From an uncultured Clostridia bacterium (GTDB lineage Bacteria; Bacillota; Clostridia; TANB77; CAG-508), in assembly GCA_934162625.1 (NCBI GenBank), contig CAKPJM010000008.1:1-30176 (forward strand): DNA of 30,176 nucleotides, read 5' to 3'. The translations under genes and the position numbers were made by a program. The notes under the pieces were generated by a model. The model ran no database searches and was not told the origin of the DNA. It saw only the letters and a list, made by a program, of their open reading frames with translations. Positions 1 through 8,513 of this stretch are shown piece by piece (position 1 is the first letter of the stretch; the number at the start of each line of letters is the position of its first letter).

Positions 1-92
1 ATTCAGGACAGTCCCCAAAATCCCCAGGTTTGGTGACTTTGAGGGACAGTCCCTAGAATTCCCCCTTCACACAAATTCCAATTTATTTGCAT
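1..92. repeat. REP/MITE-like palindromic repeat, copy A
   Basis: The outer arms ATTCAGGACAGTCCC and GGGACAGTCCCTAGAAT form an imperfect inverted repeat around an inner segment with AAAATC near its left side. The unit ends in ACAAATTCCAATTT, the reverse complement of a motif that starts other repeats here. A very similar copy lies at 2920-3027. The left edge is cut by the window start. It lies downstream of pcrA and encodes nothing I can support. Confidence 0.75.
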
Positions 93-120
93 AAAAAAAG
101 AAGATTGCTCTTCTTTCTTT
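93..120 (-). terminator. Terminator of pcrA
   Basis: Read on the minus strand, AAAGAAGA-GCAA-TCTTCTTT forms an 8 bp stem followed by a run of T. It begins directly after the TAA stop of pcrA. The plus strand also ends in T-rich sequence, so it may work in both directions. Confidence 0.75.
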
Positions 121-121
121 T

Positions 122-2394
122 TTATCTTATTTCTAAATTAGCGAATTTTGCCATTAGCCTTTTATGTCCTGCTTTTTCAAAGTTTATATCTAGTTTTAGG
201 TCCTCTCCTTCTTGTTCTACTGAGTTTATTACTCCTTCTCCAAATTTTTTGTGGTATACAGTTACACCTGCCCTAAATTTGCTTAAATCTACTCCATCAT
301 TTTTTGTACTATTTATAGAATTTAAGAAGCTTTCTGCTGTTCTAAATTGATATGCTGGCTCTTTTGGAGAGAATTTATCTCCAAATGCCTTTGTTTGATA
401 TTTTTTTACTGCTCCATATTCCCATTCATATGTTGTTTCTTTTGGTTCGTATTGTTTTTCTTTCTTTATATTTTTATCTCCATCTAACATTTCTGGTGGT
501 ATTTCTTCTATAAATCTAGATATTTTATTACATGATGTTGATCCAAATATTGTTCTTTGTCTACTACATGTTAAATATAAAAATTGTTCTGCTCTTGTTA
601 GTCCAACATAGCAAAGTCTTCTTTCTTCTTCTAGTTCTCTTGCTTCTCCTATTGATTTATAACTTGGGAATATTCCGGTCTTCCATACCTATTAAAAATA
701 CTACTGGAAATTCTAACCCTTTTGCACTATGCAAAGTCATTAATGTTACCGCTTCGTCTGTATCTTCTAGCTCGTCCACATCACTTGTAAGTGTTATACT
801 CTCTAAAAACTCTGCCAAATTGTTTTCTACTGCTTCATCTTCATATTCTATTGCTACTGTCAAGAACTCATCCAAGTTCTCTAATCTTGTTTCTGCTTGC
901 GTTGTACTTTCTAGTTCTAAAGCTTTTGTATAGCCTGTTTTGTTTAGTGTTTGTTTTACAAGTTCTGAAATTTTGATTTCATCTTTACTTGCTCTTAGAT
1001 CTTCTATTACATTTATAAAATCTCTTGAATTTGCAAATACTTTATTTAATCCAAATTCATCTGCTTTTTTTATTACTTCATACATTGACATTCCGATTTG
1101 TTGATGCTATTGCTTCTATTTTTTCTAAACTTGTTTTTCCTATTCCTCTTTTAGGTTCATTTATTACTCTTTGCAAACTCAAATTATCTGATGTGTTTTG
1201 AATTAATCTCAAGTAGCTAATTATATCTTTTATTTCTTTTCTTTCGTAGAATTTGTGTCCGCCTATAATTCTGTATGGAATTCCTTCTCTTACTAGAATT
1301 TCTTCTATACTACGTGACTGTGCATTCATTCTATAAAGAATTGCAAAATCTGAATATTTTAAATACTCTTCTCTTCTTAAATGCTCTATTTCTTCTGCAA
1401 TATATCTTGCTTCATCATATTCATCATTGCATATATGTACTTCTGGAAGCTTTCCTTCTTCTTTTTCTGTCCACAAGTTTTTATCATATTTTTTACTATT
1501 ATTTTTAATTATTGCATTTGCTGCATTCAATATACTTTTTGTAGATCTATAATTCTGCTCTAATTTTATTATTTTTGTTCCTGGAAAATCCTTTTCAAAG
1601 TTTAATATGTTTGATATATCCGCGCCTCTAAAAGAATATATTCCTTGGTCATTATCTCCTACGGCCGTAATATTTCCGTGTCTTGCTGCAATTAATGTTA
1701 ATAGTGTGAATTGTGATTTATTTGTGTCTTGATATTCATCTACTAATACATATTTAAATTTCTCTGAATAATACTCTAAAACATCTGGATTTTCTGTTAG
1801 TATGTCTATTGTAAAATTGATAATATCATCAAAATCTATCGCATTATTTTCTTTTAGTTTTCTTTGATATAAAGCATATATTTCTGCGATTTTTTCTTTT
1901 CTATGTTCCCCATTTGTTCTCAACTTGTAGCTTTCAGGTGTAAGCATTTCATTTTTTGCATTACTTATTTCTGATAATACACTTCTATCTGTAAATAATT
2001 TATCATCAATATTTAATTCTCTTAAGCATTGTTTTACTAAACTTCTTTGATCTGATGTATCAAATATTATAAATGAATTTTCATATCCTAATCTATTTAT
2101 AAATCTTCTTAAAATTCTAACACAAATAGAGTGAAAAGTTCCTAGCCACATTTCATTTGCAACTTCTCCAACTAATGCTTCTACTCTTGTTTTCATTTCA
2201 TTTGCGGCTTTATTTGTAAATGTAATTGCAAGTATTTGCCATGGCTTTACATTTTTTTCTCCTATTAAATATGCTATTTTATGTGTTAGCACTTTTGTTT
2301 TTCCTGAACCTGCACCTGCTATAATTAGGTTTGGTCCTTCTGTATTTATTACTGCTTCGTATTGCTTATCGTTTAGTCCTTCTAATATGTTCAT
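122..2394 (-). CDS. pcrA: ATP-dependent DNA helicase PcrA/UvrD (two CGG +1 sites)
   Basis: This is a superfamily 1A 3'-5' DNA helicase used in repair and in clearing stalled replication and rolling-circle intermediates. Visible motifs are a Q-motif near residue 8, Walker A AGAGSGKT (26-33), VDEYQDTN (motif II), GDNDQGIYSFRGAD (motif III) and LEQNYRST (motif IV). In the restored part there are HSAKGLEFP (motif V) and YVGLTRAE (motif VI). The standard frame breaks twice, each time at an in-frame CGG: position 1095 (Gly434) and 677 (Gly573). Skipping the first C at each site joins three frames into 756 residues, a normal PcrA length, and restores ME-D-GIFP. PcrA is essential in studied Firmicutes, so two disabling mutations in an otherwise intact gene are unlikely. 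It follows the phosphatase gene by 58 bases, and its SD is AGAGAGG. Confidence 0.93.
675..677 (-). other. In-frame CGG with +1 shift, pcrA site 2
   Basis: Minus-strand context is GAC CGG AAT ATT CCC. The zero frame gives D-R-N-I-P-K-L-stop. Omitting the C gives GAC GGA ATA TTC CCA, D-G-I-F-P, the conserved PcrA sequence after LIGME. The restored frame runs open for 185 codons to the normal C-terminus at 122. Confidence 0.9.
1093..1095 (-). other. In-frame CGG with +1 shift, pcrA site 1
   Basis: Minus-strand context is ACA AAT CGG AAT GTC. The zero frame ends after four more codons. Omitting the C gives AAT GGA ATG TCA ATG TAT GAA (N-G-M-S-M-Y-E), matching the usual PcrA 'G-x-S-x-Y-E' segment, and continues open. 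Confidence 0.9.
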
Positions 2395-2452
2395 TTGTTT
2401 ATTCCTCTCTTTAATTTATTTGAAGTGGGAAGTTGGAAGTGTGCTTTGTGAA

Positions 2453-2899
2453 TTATAATTTTTCTATAATCTTATCAAGGCACTCCTCTATTTCTTTTGC
2501 ACAGTTTTTGTATACTTCTATTCCGTATCCCCATGGGTCTTTTATATCTAAATCATTTTGCGGATACCCTGCATATTCTTTCATTGTAAATACTTTTTCT
2601 TTTAATTCTGGATACATATTTATAACACTGTTTTTGTGTGATATTGTTGCGCAAAGTATTACATCCATATCTTTTATGTTTGAATTTCTTATATTTGTTG
2701 CTGTATGGTTTCTTAAATCTATTCCATATTCATGCATTGTTTCAATAGCTTCATATGTTGATGTGTCACCATTCTCTGCATATATACCGCATGAGTATAC
2801 TTGTACATTTTTATTTTGTTCTTTTGCCATTTTTTCAAACATTGCATGTGCCATAGCACTTCTGCAAATGTTTCCTGTGCATATAAACATTATTTTCAT
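2453..2899 (-). CDS. Low-molecular-weight protein phosphatase
   Basis: The protein has 148 residues, typical for the LMW-PTP family. The P-loop C7-T-G-N-I-C-R13-S carries the nucleophilic Cys and the phosphate-binding Arg, and the DP motif (DPWG, about residue 121) supplies the general acid. In the protein-arginine phosphatase YwlE of Bacillus the P-loop residue at position 11 is Thr, which favours phosphoarginine. Here it is Ile, as in tyrosine-specific relatives, so a tyrosine phosphatase is more likely; this is an inference. It is cytosolic, with no signal peptide. The gene lies directly upstream of pcrA on the same strand and may share its transcript. The start ATG overlaps no other gene and is preceded by GAAAGGA. 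Confidence 0.88.
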   Translation of the reverse strand: MKIMFICTGNICRSAMAHAMFEKMAKEQNKNVQVYSCGIYAENGDTSTYEAIETMHEYGIDLRNHTATNIRNSNIKDMDVILCATISHKNSVINMYPELKEKVFTMKEYAGYPQNDLDIKDPWGYGIEVYKNCAKEIEECLDKIIEKL

Positions 2900-2919
2900 T
2901 TTTTTTGTATTCCTTTCTA

Positions 2920-3027
2920 GATTGGAATTTGTTTAATTATGGGTGAATTCAGGACAGTCCCCAAAATCCCCAAGTCTGGTGATTTTGAGGCACAGTCCCT
3001 AGAATTCCCCCTCCTACAAATTCCAAT
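2920..3027. repeat. MITE-like element with terminal inverted repeats, copy B
   Basis: It is bounded by ATTGGAATTTGT on the left and ACAAATTCCAAT on the right, exact 12-base inverted ends. It contains the same GGACAGTCCCC...GGCACAGTCCC palindrome as 1-60, with an inner AAAATC/GATTTT hairpin. It fills the gap between pdp and the phosphatase gene and abuts the pdp stop codon, so it may end the pdp transcript. No transposase lies in the window. Confidence 0.75.
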
Positions 3028-4329
3028 TTATATAATTCCTAAAATATATTTTTCTTTTTTTACTGGTTCTTCTACTATTGTATATGCATTTTGCATTTCT
3101 TCTACTGCTGTTTCTCCTTTTTGCTTATTGTTTGCATATACAAATGCTAGTATATCACCTTTTTTTACTTTATCTGCATTTTTCTTATTTAGCACTATTC
3201 CTACTGCTTTGTCTATGTCATCTTCTTTTCTTAATCTTCCCGCTCCTAAATCTACTGATATTTTTCCTACTTCTCCTGCATTTAATTTTTCTACATATCC
3301 ATCTTTTCTGCAGATTACTGGTAATATATATTTTGCTTTTTCAAATTTATCTGTGTTTTTCACATATTCTATATCGCCATTTTGATTTTGTACTAGTTCT
3401 AAAAATTTATTATATGCTTTTCCATTTTTAACATTTTCTAATATTTTTAATTTATTCTCTTCTAAATTATCGCCTTTACCTGCAAGTTTTAGTATATATG
3501 CCCCTATTGTTGTAATTATTTCTTTTATGTCTTCTGGCATATTTCCTTTTAAACATTCTATTGTTTCTATAATTTCTAAGCTATTTCCTATTGCATAGCC
3601 AACTGGTTCATCCATATTTGTAATCACACACACTGTTTCTCTATTAGCTAATTTTCCTATATTTTTCATTATGTTAGATAGTTCTATTGCATCTTTTTCA
3701 TTTTTCATAAAAGCCCCGCTTCCACATGTTACATCTAACACAATTTTATTCGCACCTGCTGCTATTTTTTTACTCATTATGCTTGATGCTATAAGTGACA
3801 TATTGTCTACACAGCTAATTGTATCACGTAGTGCATATATTTTCTTATCTGCCGGTGCTAAATTTGATGTTTGCCCTATTATGCTTATTCCTATGTTTTG
3901 TACGTTTTCTATAAATTCATCTATTTTTATTTCTGTTTTATACCCTGGAATTGATTCTAGTTTATCCACCGTTCCTCCTGTAAATCCTAAACCTCTACCA
4001 GACATTTTTGCAACTGGTACTTCAAGTGATGCTATAATTGGCATTAATACTAATGTTATTTTATCTCCAACTCCACCTGTACTATGCTTATCTATAACTG
4101 TTTTAGAAATTTCAGATAAATTTAAAATTTCTCCAGAATTAGCCATTTCTAATGTCAAGTTTGTAGTTTCTTCACTATTTAGACCTTTTATATACATTGC
4201 CATAATTAGCGCTGCAGCTTGATAATCCATAATAGTTCCTTTTGTATATTCTTCTATAAAATATTTTATTTCTTCTTTGGTTAATTCTAATCCATCTCTT
4301 TTTTTAGCTATAATTTCTTTAATATTCAT
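3028..4329 (-). CDS. pdp: Pyrimidine-nucleoside (thymidine) phosphorylase
   Basis: It splits uridine, thymidine and deoxyuridine with phosphate to give the base and (deoxy)ribose-1-phosphate, in cytosolic pyrimidine salvage. The protein is 433 residues, the family length. Visible signatures are K81-H82-S83-T-G-G-V-G-D (phosphate site) and SGRGLGFTGGTVDKLESI (about 110-127), the family's strongest motif. The N-terminal helical domain and the C-terminal domain (about 340-433) are both present. Gene context does not separate Pdp from DeoA; the Firmicutes setting favours Pdp. The start is supported by AGGAGG 7 bases upstream. It is a single gene flanked by repeat B and by the divergent small ORF at 4408. 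Confidence 0.93.
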   Translation of the reverse strand: MNIKEIIAKKRDGLELTKEEIKYFIEEYTKGTIMDYQAAALIMAMYIKGLNSEETTNLTLEMANSGEILNLSEISKTVIDKHSTGGVGDKITLVLMPIIASLEVPVAKMSGRGLGFTGGTVDKLESIPGYKTEIKIDEFIENVQNIGISIIGQTSNLAPADKKIYALRDTISCVDNMSLIASSIMSKKIAAGANKIVLDVTCGSGAFMKNEKDAIELSNIMKNIGKLANRETVCVITNMDEPVGYAIGNSLEIIETIECLKGNMPEDIKEIITTIGAYILKLAGKGDNLEENKLKILENVKNGKAYNKFLELVQNQNGDIEYVKNTDKFEKAKYILPVICRKDGYVEKLNAGEVGKISVDLGAGRLRKEDDIDKAVGIVLNKKNADKVKKGDILAFVYANNKQKGETAVEEMQNAYTIVEEPVKKEKYILGII

Positions 4330-4407
4330 AAAATAACCTCCTAAATTTAATTTTTTATGTAAAACGTGTTATAATATTATTATAAATTTTTTGAAAGGGT
4401 GTTAAAA

Positions 4408-4644
4408 ATGTGGAACATTACCATTACTATTGGAGATTTAAAGAAACAGCTTACTGAGTGTAAGACTTTAGAGGATTATTAGACATTAATAAATACTTGT
4501 GTACTCTCTACCCTTTCCTTCCAGTCTGTTCAGGACCTCAGAGCAATCTATGGCATAGTTGAAACCTGTGTTGCAAGTTATATAAACCTCTCAATGAGTC
4601 CAGAAGAACGCAAGGAATGCGTAGCTGGTTGGGACTGCAAATAA
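4408..4644 (+). pseudogene. Small Cys-containing ORF interrupted by in-frame TAG
   Basis: A good SD (GAAAGGG) and ATG open a frame of 78 codons that is interrupted only by a TAG at 4480-4482 (codon 25) and ends in TAA. The predicted product has five Cys and ends in ECVAGWDCK. Codon use (ACC, CTC, CAG, TGC) is richer in GC than in neighbouring genes, hinting at recent transfer. A hairpin follows the stop. TAG is a normal stop elsewhere here (rpmG, the NlpC gene), so this is either a recently broken small gene or one with readthrough. I do not recognise the family. A non-coding transcript is also possible. Confidence 0.4.
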
Positions 4645-4652
4645 CACATTTT

Positions 4653-4690
4653 GGCGTAGTTGGTCTTCCAACTGCGCCATTCCCCTTTTA
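4653..4690 (+). terminator. Terminator after small ORF
   Basis: GGCGTAGTTGG-TCTT-CCAACTGCGCC forms an 11 bp stem with one G-U pair, followed by ATTCCCCTTTTAT. It lies 8 bases after the small ORF's TAA and just past the 3' end of the convergent rnhB. Confidence 0.6.
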
Positions 4691-4700
4691 TATGCAATTT

Positions 4701-5327
4701 TTATATAAAATTTTTCACAAAACTTTTTCTATGTAAAGAACATATTCCATGTTCTTTTATTGCTTGAATATGTTTTGCAGTTCCATATCCTTTATGTCCT
4801 GAAAATCCATACTCTGGATATATTTCATCATACTTTCTCATTATTCTATCTCTTGTTACTTTTGCAATAATTGAAGCTGCTGATATACTGTAGATTTTTG
4901 CATCGCCTTTTATAACAGATATATAAGGAATTCCTCTTGTTTCTATTTTATCTAATGCATCTACTACTATTTTGTCTGGTTTTACCTTTAAATTATCTAT
5001 TGCCATCGTTAAAGCCTTTTTGGTTGCATTTAGTATATTTATTTCATCTATTTCATCTTGCCATACAATTCCTGTACTCCATGCTATGGCCTCATTTGTT
5101 ATTTTTTCATATAACATTTCTCTTTTTGTTTCAGATACTTTCTTAGAATCATTAACATATTCTATAAATGAGTCTTGTGGCATTATTACACACCCTATAA
5201 CAACAGGTCCTGCTAAGGGTCCTCTTCCAGCTTCATCAATACCAGCTATATATTTTATTCCTTCTTTATATAATTTATTTTCAAATTCCTTTAATTTATT
5301 TAATCTTTCTACTTCTTTTTCCTTCAT
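4701..5327 (-). CDS. rnhB: Ribonuclease HII
   Basis: It cleaves RNA of RNA-DNA hybrids and single ribonucleotides embedded in DNA; it is cytosolic and metal dependent. The 208 residues fit the family. GIDEAGRGPLAGPVV carries D31-E32, and VVDA supplies D123 and KGDAK D142 of the acidic active site. SISAASIIAKVTRDRIM is the conserved helix. The gene starts 10 bases after the stop of the pilin-like gene and is probably co-transcribed with it. Confidence 0.96.
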   Translation of the reverse strand: MKEKEVERLNKLKEFENKLYKEGIKYIAGIDEAGRGPLAGPVVIGCVIMPQDSFIEYVNDSKKVSETKREMLYEKITNEAIAWSTGIVWQDEIDEINILNATKKALTMAIDNLKVKPDKIVVDALDKIETRGIPYISVIKGDAKIYSISAASIIAKVTRDRIMRKYDEIYPEYGFSGHKGYGTAKHIQAIKEHGICSLHRKSFVKNFI

Positions 5328-5337
5328 AATTCTTCCT

Positions 5338-5775
5338 TTATTGAATAGCCTCTAAATCTGTTAAGCTATATTTTCCTTCATATCCAGTTAAATAATAAAC
5401 TTCACAATTATTTGGATCTTCCAAATTATACTTTACCACATATATATCTCCATCTATTGTAGATAATCCTTGTTCACTTAGGTCGCTACTACTCCATTTA
5501 CGTATTTCACTACTATTTTCTATTCCCAATTTTTGAGTTTCTTCGTCTGTAATTTCATTTCCTATTAAATTCTCTATATCTTTGAAATTATATTTTTCTG
5601 CAACTATCTTTGCTTTTGTCTTTATAGAACTCATATCTGTTTTTATGTCTTCAAGCTTTGCCTTATTTAATGCTTCATTTCCAAAATGTACTCCAACTCC
5701 TGCAAGTATTAACATTACTATTATTGTGATTATTAATGCTATTATTGTAATCGCCTTTTCATTATTTAAATTCAT
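5338..5775 (-). CDS. Type IV pilin-like / prepilin-type protein
   Basis: A 145-residue protein with a short charged N-terminus ending in NNEKA and then a hydrophobic helix (about residues 9-28, ITIIALIITIIVMLILAGV). This arrangement is typical of Clostridia pilin-like proteins, in which the helix anchors or assembles the protein. The rest is a soluble domain of about 115 residues with Tyr-rich C-terminal strands. I see no clear G/A|FTLxE peptidase site, so processing is uncertain. No pilus assembly genes are in the window. SD: GAAGGAG. It is followed directly by rnhB. Confidence 0.7.
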   Translation of the reverse strand: MNLNNEKAITIIALIITIIVMLILAGVGVHFGNEALNKAKLEDIKTDMSSIKTKAKIVAEKYNFKDIENLIGNEITDEETQKLGIENSSEIRKWSSSDLSEQGLSTIDGDIYVVKYNLEDPNNCEVYYLTGYEGKYSLTDLEAIQ

Positions 5776-5841
5776 ATTTTCAACTCCTTCAAATTGTTTT
5801 TATTATATTATATGTACGAATTTATTTCAATATAATTTTAA

Positions 5842-6180
5842 GGCAAATTGGAATTTGTTTAATTGATGTGAGAAGTGTGATGTGGGAAGTTGGATTCGTA
5901 GGGGCGTATTGCATACGCCCAAAAACAAATCTGGCGCAAATGCTGTAGGAATGCTGCCCTCGGCGACCCGAAATGCACCATGAAAATTGTTATAAATGTA
6001 GGGGCAGGCCCTGTGTCTGCCCGAAGCAAATTATTATTAGGGTAATTTCTTTGAAGACGGGCGATTAAAATCGTATCTACAATTTACAATAGATTACATT
6101 TACGATTCAGGACAGTCCCCTTTTGTCTTTCGACAAAAGAGGGACAGTCCCTAGAATCGTTCACATAAATTACAATTTAT
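5842..6180. repeat. Composite repeat island, copy C
   Basis: The non-coding gap between the pilin-like gene and htrA is filled by nested repeats. It begins AAATTGGAATTTGTTTAA and ends ACATAAATTACAATTTA, imperfect inverted ends. Inside are a GGGGCGTATTGCATACGCCC palindrome (5901-5920, also at 29132-29151), GTAGGGGCAGGCCCTGTG...CTGCCCG (about 5999-6024) and the palindrome GATTCAGGACAGTCCCC...GGGACAGTCCCTAGAATC (6103-6157) with inner CTTTTGTC/GACAAAAG. The last two blocks recur in inverted order at 17272-17400. Confidence 0.8.
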
Positions 6181-6272
6181 ATTAATAATTTTCAGGTTTT
6201 TTTAATATACATCTTGTATTATATTTTTAGTTTAGGTTATTATTATATTATGATATTTTAGGAGGTAATTTT

Positions 6273-7478
6273 ATGGATGATAATAAAGACTTTTATAAAA
6301 ATTTCGACTTAAATTCTTCAAAGAAAAGCAATGCAAAGTCAAACTTTTTCATTCCTTTTCTATCTGGTGTTTTAGGAGCTTCTTTAGTTGTTGGTATAGC
6401 ATTTGGTGTTCCTAATATCAGAAAAACATTAGGAAATAATAATTCAGTCAGCACTAATACTTCTAACACTATAGAAACTTCTAATTCTGGCACAGTGGAT
6501 TTTGTTTCTCTTAACAATTATTCTGATACTGCAATTTATGCAGCAAATAAGGTTCTTCCATCTATTGTCGGAATTACTGTAGAATACACAGTAAAATCTA
6601 ATTTTATTCAAGGCCTATCACAACAAGCATCTGCACAAGGATCTGGTATTATTATGAGTTCTGACGGATATATTTTAACTAATAATCACATTATAAATTC
6701 TTCTGATTCTTCTATTTACTATGAAGTCTCTGAAGCAGCTAAGGTATATGTATATTTATATAATGACACGACCCCTTATGAAGCAAAAATAATTGGTACA
6801 GATGAAAAGACAGATTTAGCTGTTATAAAAATAGATAAAAATGGTTTAACTCCTGCAGAGCTTGCAGATTCTGCTTCTGTTAAAATCGGAGAGTTTGCAA
6901 TGGCCATTGGTAATCCTTTAGGTATGCAAAGCAGTGTTACATCTGGAATCGTAAGTGCTGTAAATAGAACTGTAGAGAGTTCAGATGGAAATACTTTTAC
7001 TTTGATTCAAACAGACGCTGCAATAAATGCAGGTAACAGTGGTGGTGCTTTAATTAATTCTGAAGGTAAAGTTATTGGAATAAACACTCTTAAGCTATCT
7101 GGTACTGGAATAGAAGGAATGGGATTTGCAATTCCTATAAATGATACTTTAAACATTTATAAAGATTTAATAAAAAATGGAAAAGTTATAAGACCATATA
7201 TAGGTGTATCTGGTATAGATTTAGATAAAAGAACTGCTGAATATTACAATCTACCAGTTGGTGTATATGTAAAACAAATACAATCAAACAGTCCAGCTTC
7301 TAATTCAGATATAAAAACCGGTGATATTATAACTGAAATTGATGGAACAGAGATTAGTAGTATGAATGAACTTAATAAAATTAAAGAACAAAAAAATATT
7401 GGAGATAAAATAACTTTAACAATATATAGGAGTGGCGACACAAAGAAAGTAGAGATAACTTTAGGCGAAACACCATAA
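6273..7478 (+). CDS. htrA: HtrA/DegP-family serine protease, membrane anchored
   Basis: Surface protein-quality-control protease of 401 residues. It has a cytosolic N-terminus of about 25 residues, one membrane segment (about 26-46) and a Ser/Thr/Asn-rich linker. The trypsin-like domain has catalytic H139 (TNNHI), D181 (KTDLAV) and S256 (NAGNSGGAL). One PDZ domain follows (about 300-398). This is the layout of Bacillus HtrA/HtrB. The start is preceded by GGAGG 8 bases upstream. It is transcribed alone, ending in the palindrome at 7492-7540, and converges on the next gene. Confidence 0.95.
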   Translation: MDDNKDFYKNFDLNSSKKSNAKSNFFIPFLSGVLGASLVVGIAFGVPNIRKTLGNNNSVSTNTSNTIETSNSGTVDFVSLNNYSDTAIYAANKVLPSIVGITVEYTVKSNFIQGLSQQASAQGSGIIMSSDGYILTNNHIINSSDSSIYYEVSEAAKVYVYLYNDTTPYEAKIIGTDEKTDLAVIKIDKNGLTPAELADSASVKIGEFAMAIGNPLGMQSSVTSGIVSAVNRTVESSDGNTFTLIQTDAAINAGNSGGALINSEGKVIGINTLKLSGTGIEGMGFAIPINDTLNIYKDLIKNGKVIRPYIGVSGIDLDKRTAEYYNLPVGVYVKQIQSNSPASNSDIKTGDIITEIDGTEISSMNELNKIKEQKNIGDKITLTIYRSGDTKKVEITLGETP

Positions 7479-7491
7479 ATAACTCAAACAA

Positions 7492-7540
7492 ATAGGGACA
7501 GACCTTTTTTGTCTAAAATAGACAAAAGGGGTCTGTCCCC
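7492..7540. repeat. Palindromic repeat D acting as bidirectional terminator
   Basis: GGGACAGACCTTTTTTGTCTA and its partner ending GGGGTCTGTCCCC form a long near-perfect hairpin with inner TTTTGTCTA/TAGACAAAA. It is a variant (GACAGACC) of the GGGACAGTCC repeats. It sits exactly between the convergent stops of htrA and the DUF3298-like gene, so it likely stops both transcripts. Confidence 0.75.
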
Positions 7541-7555
7541 ATTCGTTTAGTTTGT

Positions 7556-8383
7556 TTAAAAAATCACTAAATCAATTACATCAGTATAATTATTATTACC
7601 ATACGCATATACTAAATACAAATAATTATTTTTCCCTAAAAAGAAATTTGGGGTATTTTCTACTTCATAGACTTCAGAAGCTTCATCTCTTACATAAACA
7701 TTAAATCCTTGTTCTATTATTGTTTTACTCTTACTATTTTCATCTTTTATTGTTTTATTTATCTTCTCTTGTACATCTTTCTTTTCAAGGTTTTTATATT
7801 GTATAAGATCCTCTATGGTTAATAACCTATCATTTTCTATATCATAATTATATGTTTGAACAATTCTTCTTTGAGCATTTGCTCCTTTTTTATATTTGCA
7901 CATTATAGCTAAAGAAATAATATTATTATTTACATATCCAGCATAGTCTAAATTAAAAGTTGAATTTGTTGAACTATCTGCAGCAATTTTTAAAATTTCT
8001 CTTGCAAACACATCATATATTTCTTGGTTTATTTTTTTCAAAGTTTCAGTATTCTCTCTAAATCCAGGTATTTTAGCTGTAATATTATATTTTCCTAATT
8101 TTTCTTCTTCAATATCATATTTTAAATATAATAATTCATCATAATTAAATTCTAACTTTGCTGTTGTCTCTTTATTTATAGAATCTGTAAATATTTCTTG
8201 GAAATTATTTTTTAAATCCTCGTAATTTATATTTTCCTCTTCTTCCTTTTCTTTTTTTGATGTACCCTTATCAGTAATCTGAGCATATACACCAAAGGCA
8301 ATTGCAATACTGCAAACTAGTATTATAGATATTATTATTATTAACATCTTTTTTTCTTGAAAAATATATTTTAATTTTGACAT
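7556..8383 (-). CDS. Membrane-anchored protein with DUF3298/RsiV-like outer domain
   Basis: A 275-residue protein with a short cytosolic N-terminus, one membrane segment (about 13-34) and a charged Lys/Glu linker. The outer domain carries a pattern like that of DUF3298 (found in RsiV and PdaC relatives): a central strand ISLAIMCKYKKG, then QTYNYDIENDRLLTIEDL, then a helix with 'INKTIKDE', and final strands with NYLYLVYAYG. The assignment is by pattern and moderate in certainty. No sigma factor is adjacent, so an anti-sigma role is not supported; a cell-envelope role is likely. It is transcribed alone. SD: GGAG upstream. Confidence 0.6.
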   Translation of the reverse strand: MSKLKYIFQEKKMLIIIISIILVCSIAIAFGVYAQITDKGTSKKEKEEEENINYEDLKNNFQEIFTDSINKETTAKLEFNYDELLYLKYDIEEEKLGKYNITAKIPGFRENTETLKKINQEIYDVFAREILKIAADSSTNSTFNLDYAGYVNNNIISLAIMCKYKKGANAQRRIVQTYNYDIENDRLLTIEDLIQYKNLEKKDVQEKINKTIKDENSKSKTIIEQGFNVYVRDEASEVYEVENTPNFFLGKNNYLYLVYAYGNNNYTDVIDLVIF

Positions 8384-8513
8384 TTGTATCTCCTTTGTTT
8401 TTTATTATAACATTTGCATTTAATTTATTCAACTTTTTATTATGCTTTCTTGACTGTAAGTGATTTTTAATGTATTATAATAGATATACTTATATTAGAA
8501 AGCAGGAAAAAAT

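Noticed and set aside
2433..2936. Long open frames opposite to pcrA, the phosphatase, pdp and others
   Set aside because: They are antisense shadows with hydrophobic, Phe/Ser-rich translations and no ribosome sites or family signature.
4480..4482. General reassignment of TAG to an amino acid
   Set aside because: rpmG (21132) and the NlpC/P60 gene (15140) end correctly at TAG.
1..6180. A CRISPR array formed by the GGGACAGTCC repeats
   Set aside because: The copies are palindromic, kilobases apart and without regular spacers or cas genes.
8440..8490. TTGACT...TATAAT as the clpE promoter
   Set aside because: The spacer is about 20 bases, too long for a confident sigma-A promoter, and no CtsR operator was seen.
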